Positions 60,746-64,000 of a stretch of DNA of 64,000 nt are shown one piece after another. The stretch's first letter is position 1. Each line of letters begins with the position of its first letter. The stretch is from Arthrobacter nitroguajacolicus_D (GTDB lineage Bacteria; Actinomycetota; Actinomycetes; Actinomycetales; Micrococcaceae). A program made the position numbers and the translations under genes. The stretch is from contig NZ_JAVDSH010000008.1 of the NCBI RefSeq assembly GCF_031455195.1, positions 124,001 through 188,000 of the forward strand, given 5' to 3'. The notes below the pieces were generated by a model. The model saw nothing but the letters and a program-made list of their open reading frames with translations, was not told the origin of the DNA and made no database searches.

Positions 60746-62155
60746 ATGAGCACCCAGCAAGCTGCACCTCTGAGCGAAGCCGCTCAGACACGCAAAGCCG
60801 TGAGCAATATCCTCAAGGGCTCCGCGGGCAACCTCGTGGAGTGGTTCGACCTCTACGTCTATACGGTTTTCGCGGCATATTTTCAGTCGCACTTCTTTAA
60901 TTCCTCGGACGACCTTCAGGCTGGCCTTGAGGCGATGGCGGTCTTTTCGACGTCGTTCCTTATGCGTCCGATCGGAAGTTGGTTCTTCGGCCGCTACGCA
61001 GACCGCAAGGGCCGCAAGGCCGCGCTGACGCTCAGTGTGACCATGATGTCGGCCGGGTCCTTCGCGATCGCGATCCTGCCGACACAGGATGTGATCGGAC
61101 TCTGGGCCCTGATCTTGCTGGTGTTTATCCGCGTCGTGCAGGGCTTCTCAGTCGGCGGTGAGTACGGCACCAGCGCCACGTACATGTCCGAGGCGGCAAC
61201 GGCAAAGCGCCGCGGCTTCTTCTCCAGCTTCCAGTACGTCACGCTGATCGGCGGCCAGATGCTGGCACTTTTGGTGCTCGTGATTCTGCAGAACACCATG
61301 AGCAAGGAAGACCTGACGGCGTGGGGATGGCGTATCCCGTTCGCCGTAGGTGGCGTGGCTGCGCTGGTTGTTCTCTGGCTCCGCCGTTCGATGGAGGAGA
61401 CCCTCTCTTCCGATCAGCTCCGTGCCGCACATGTGAAAGTGGAGGGCGAGGCCCAGCCTGGCACTATGAAGCTCCTGCTCACTAGGCACTGGAAGCCGCT
61501 GCTCATCTGCATCGGCATCACCCTCGGCGGCACGGTTGCGTTCTATACGTACACCAACTTCATCCTGAAGTTCATGAACGATACGTCCGGCATCGCCAAG
61601 ACGGATACCTCCGTGATCAACTTCTGGGCGCTGTTCATCTTCATGCTGCTGCAGCCTGTCTACGGCCTGATTTCGGACAAGGTGGGCCGCAAACCCCTGC
61701 TGATCTGGTTCGGCGTCACCGGCGTCCTGTTCACCTGGCCGCTGCTCTCCACTCTTTCCGGCACCAAGGATCCGTTCATCGCATTCCTGCTGATGCTGGG
61801 CGGCCTGCTCATGGTTGGCGGCTACACGTCCATCAACGCACTGGTGAAGGCCGAACTGTTCCCGGCTTCGATCCGCGCCTTGGGAGTAGGACTCGGTTAC
61901 GCAATCGCCAACTCGCTGTTCGGCGGAACCGTCCCCCTGATCGGTGCTGCGTTGCAGAAATCCAACCAGGTGGATCTGTTCTTCACGTACGTCACAGCTG
62001 CGATCTTCATCTCGCTTCTGGTGTACATCTTCGCGCTGAAGAACAAGACGTCCACGCACTTGGATGCGGAGCAAGGCCACGCGTTCGTGGCGAAGGGCGC
62101 TGCGACGGCAACAACAAAGGACGACGACGGCACGAAGGATCGCGTCGACGCCTGA
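60746..62155 (+). CDS. MHS-type major facilitator transporter (organic acid/aromatic type)
   Basis: The ATG at 60746 after AGGAAGG gives 469 aa with 12 spans and MHS motifs: GNLVEWFDLYVYTVFAAYFQSHFF (in part), RPIGSWFFGRYADRKGRKAAL, and the loop 6-7 duplicate SDKVGRKPLLIWFG. This group includes KgtP, ShiA and citrate/proline permeases; the substrate cannot be fixed. The 46 residues of open frame upstream from 60557 have poor coding character. The palindromic repeat copy 2 follows. Confidence 0.9.
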   Translation: MSTQQAAPLSEAAQTRKAVSNILKGSAGNLVEWFDLYVYTVFAAYFQSHFFNSSDDLQAGLEAMAVFSTSFLMRPIGSWFFGRYADRKGRKAALTLSVTMMSAGSFAIAILPTQDVIGLWALILLVFIRVVQGFSVGGEYGTSATYMSEAATAKRRGFFSSFQYVTLIGGQMLALLVLVILQNTMSKEDLTAWGWRIPFAVGGVAALVVLWLRRSMEETLSSDQLRAAHVKVEGEAQPGTMKLLLTRHWKPLLICIGITLGGTVAFYTYTNFILKFMNDTSGIAKTDTSVINFWALFIFMLLQPVYGLISDKVGRKPLLIWFGVTGVLFTWPLLSTLSGTKDPFIAFLLMLGGLLMVGGYTSINALVKAELFPASIRALGVGLGYAIANSLFGGTVPLIGAALQKSNQVDLFFTYVTAAIFISLLVYIFALKNKTSTHLDAEQGHAFVAKGAATATTKDDDGTKDRVDA

Positions 62156-62167
62156 CCTTCCTGCCTT

Positions 62168-62225
62168 GTTAGGCCCGCTCTGCGCACTTTGGGTACTCCG
62201 AAGGGCGCAGAGCGGGCCTCACAAC
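62168..62225. repeat. Dispersed palindromic intergenic repeat, copy 2
   Basis: AGGCCCGCTCTGCGC and GCGCAGAGCGGGCCT arms with GTT / AAC at the ends, loop 62186-62204 containing CTTTGG/CCGAAG. Arms are the same as those at 31018-31078. Confidence 0.8.
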
Positions 62226-62280
62226 GTTAAGCTCTAGTAGCGAACCAGCCAACAGCGAACCAGCCCCAATCCAAAGGACC

Positions 62281-62949
62281 ATGACAGTGCACGTGCTCAT
62301 CGTCGAGGATGACGACGCCATGGCGTCGGCCTTGAGCGCTGCCGTCGCTTCGGCCGGACATACACACACCCGCGTGTCCCGCGGCGAGGATGCGCTGCTG
62401 GCCCACCGGGAACACCAGGTGGTCCTGCTGGACCTTGGCCTTCCGGATTTGGATGGCTTGGATGTGCTGCGCAAGCTGCGCCAAGTAACCAACATCCCCA
62501 TCCTCATCCTGACGGCCCGGGATGACGAGCGGAGCGTGGTCCTGGGTCTCAGGTCCGGAGCAGACGACTACCTGGTCAAGCCCGTGAAGCTCGTGGAATT
62601 GCTTGCCAGGATCGAAGCCGTCACCCGGCGCACCAACCGCGGCGGCCAGGAAGCTCCGCACGCCATCGTCCTGGGCGAACTCGAGGTCGACCTCGACCGC
62701 CGCCTGGCCGCCGTCGGCCAACGGAAACTCGCCCTGACAGCAACCGAGTTCGACCTCCTCAGCCTCCTCGTCAGGAACGCGGGCTCGGTGGTGACCCGCG
62801 AGCAGATCCTGGACGCACTCTGGGGCGACGCGTTCGTGACACATTCCAGGTCCTTGGACGTGCACCTCACAGGCCTGCGGTCCAAGCTGCAGCTGCCCGG
62901 CTTCATCATCAACGTCCGGGGCGTTGGCTACCGGGTAGAGCAGCCGTGA
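62281..62949 (+). CDS. OmpR-type response regulator
   Basis: This 222-aa protein has a receiver domain (phospho-acceptor Asp51 in LLDLGLPD, acidic pair DD in VEDDD, Lys in LVKPVK) and a C-terminal OmpR winged helix (LTATEFDLLSLLVRNAGSVVTREQIL in part, GVGYRVEQP). It overlaps the downstream histidine kinase start by 4 bp (GTGA). The signal is unknown. Confidence 0.95.
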   Translation: MTVHVLIVEDDDAMASALSAAVASAGHTHTRVSRGEDALLAHREHQVVLLDLGLPDLDGLDVLRKLRQVTNIPILILTARDDERSVVLGLRSGADDYLVKPVKLVELLARIEAVTRRTNRGGQEAPHAIVLGELEVDLDRRLAAVGQRKLALTATEFDLLSLLVRNAGSVVTREQILDALWGDAFVTHSRSLDVHLTGLRSKLQLPGFIINVRGVGYRVEQP

Positions 62950-64000
62950 AAGTCCGTGTTCTCAGCATCCTGAGCTTGCTGGTGGTCATCATCGTGGTGA
63001 CGGTCTCCAGCGTGATCCTGACCTCGGCCAGCCGGGAGCTCACCCAGGAACTTCAGATCAACCGCGTCGCCGCCCTCAACCGCTTCGCGCAACTGGCCAG
63101 CGACGCCGCCCAAGACAAAGACACCAGTCAGTTGCAGCGCGAAATGGACCGCTACTCCGAGCTTTACGGCGAGGGAATCCTGATCCGCACACAGGAGGGA
63201 ACCGTCCGTTCCGGCGGACTCAGCGAAGAGCGGCCCGACGTCCAGGACGCACTGAACCGGGCGAGCCTCAACCTCAGCGACACCACCCTGAACCCCATCA
63301 GTGCTTTCGGGACCGGCAACGACATCATTTCCAGGTCGTTCGGCACGGCCAGCCAAGTCCTCGGCGAGGCTGTTGTGGAAGTCAACCTCGATGCCGCCCG
63401 GCAAAAGCTGCGGGAGCGATGGCTGGTGGTCGGATTCGCGGCGCTGGCGTTGGCAGCTTTGCTCCTGCTCGCCGCAGCGCGAATCACCGGGTGGGTCCTG
63501 CGCCCGGTCAACCGGCTCAGCAGGGCAGTTCACGAGCTCGAAACCACGGGTAAAACAAGCCAACTTCCCGACGCCGGACCGCCCGAACTGCGCGAACTCA
63601 GCCGCTCCTTCACCGCCATGGCGGACACCGTGACGGAGAGTATGGAGTCCCAGCGCCGGCTGATCGCTGACACATCGCATCAACTTAGAAACCCTGTTGG
63701 GGCGCTTCGGCTGCGGATCGATTTGCTGCAGCTGGAACTCAAAGGGCAGCAGGAGAAGGCTGCGGCAGCTGGTGTTGTGGCGGAACTTGAGCGGGTTGAG
63801 GAAATGCTCGACGGCGTGCTGAAGCTGGCGACGGCGGAACACCGCGCCTTCGAGGGGTCTACCCGCCCGGACCAAGCCGCAGAGCACCAGCGGCAAGCCG
63901 TCATCGACCCCCTCCCCATCCTGCAGGGCGAAGTAGAACGGGCCGTACCTGCCGCTCAACGGGCGGGATCCCGGCTTACGCTAGAGGGCCCCGCACACGA
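62946..64000 (+). CDS. Sensor histidine kinase, 5' part (runs off right edge)
   Basis: From GTG 62946 the frame is open through 351 codons to the window end. A first span (about 3-22), a 135-residue extracellular sensor (SRELTQELQINRVAALNRF in part), a second span (about 159-178), a HAMP domain (about 179-232) and the HisKA H-box with phospho-acceptor His245 in ADTSHQLRNPVGALR are present; the ATPase domain continues past the edge. It is the cognate partner of the preceding regulator. Confidence 0.93.
   Translation, partial: MKVRVLSILSLLVVIIVVTVSSVILTSASRELTQELQINRVAALNRFAQLASDAAQDKDTSQLQREMDRYSELYGEGILIRTQEGTVRSGGLSEERPDVQDALNRASLNLSDTTLNPISAFGTGNDIISRSFGTASQVLGEAVVEVNLDAARQKLRERWLVVGFAALALAALLLLAAARITGWVLRPVNRLSRAVHELETTGKTSQLPDAGPPELRELSRSFTAMADTVTESMESQRRLIADTSHQLRNPVGALRLRIDLLQLELKGQQEKAAAAGVVAELERVEEMLDGVLKLATAEHRAFEGSTRPDQAAEHQRQAVIDPLPILQGEVERAVPAAQRAGSRLTLEGPAH

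Overview
The window is high-GC DNA, densely coding, with frequent GTG starts, 1-8 bp gene overlaps, Actinobacteria-type gene families (WXG100, FHA/FtsK ATPase, Lhr-Nei2 pair, LAXTG sortase substrate, DtxR-like iron box) and apparently leaderless promoters. This fits an actinobacterial chromosome, most likely a soil Micrococcaceae (Arthrobacter/Paenarthrobacter-like). The genus is inference from protein style, not a database match. I saw no rRNA, tRNA, CRISPR array or insertion sequence.

Layout. 1-12.0 kb: a type VII secretion-like locus. On the minus strand are a WXG100 protein, a 39-codon membrane ORF and the 5' part of a large putative T7SS effector that runs off the left edge. Divergently there is a 953-aa coiled-coil lipoprotein, a membrane-anchored periplasmic-binding-protein homologue, an EssC/EccC-type ATPase with ubiquitin-like and FHA N-terminal regions, and a receptor Ser/Thr kinase. 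12.0-15.0 kb: SRPBCC protein, His-rich membrane protein, YcnI copper protein, DUF4232 lipoprotein. 15.0-20.8 kb: Lhr helicase overlapping a Nei2-type glycosylase. 21.0-26.3 kb: glucan locus (GH16 with lectin domain, divergent from a cellulose-synthase-like GT2, a STAS protein and a GH26). 26.3-35.6 kb: small regulator/target modules (MocR-YczE, TetR-DUF4188, ArsR-SRPBCC, Lrp-amino acid permease) plus a pseudouridine synthase, macrodomain and DedA proteins.

35.7-38.5 kb: phosphoenolpyruvate carboxylase. 38.7-42.7 kb: a membrane-tethered ECF sigma factor fused to a zinc-finger anti-sigma domain, divergent from a degenerate GGDEF-like protein and a LAXTG wall-anchored adhesin-like protein. 42.9-47.0 kb: DUF1684, acyl-CoA dehydrogenase/SDR operon, GH76. 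47.2-51.0 kb: Fe(III) ABC transporter operon with iron-box and CRP-type sites upstream. 51-56 kb: small metabolic and hypothetical genes. 56.0-58.1 kb: tgt facing a queuosine-precursor transporter. 58.3-62.2 kb: TetR with two operators, a TIGR01777 epimerase, a small membrane protein and an MHS-type transporter. 62.3-64 kb: OmpR-type two-component system, with the kinase cut by the right edge.

The strongest candidates for something undescribed are the T7SS-like locus, which lacks the usual EccB/EccD/EccE/mycosin genes but includes a kinase, a PBP-like protein and a giant lipoprotein, and the fused sigma/anti-sigma surface-sensing locus. Also of interest are a GT2 synthase with a roughly 110-residue insertion and two families of dispersed intergenic repeats.
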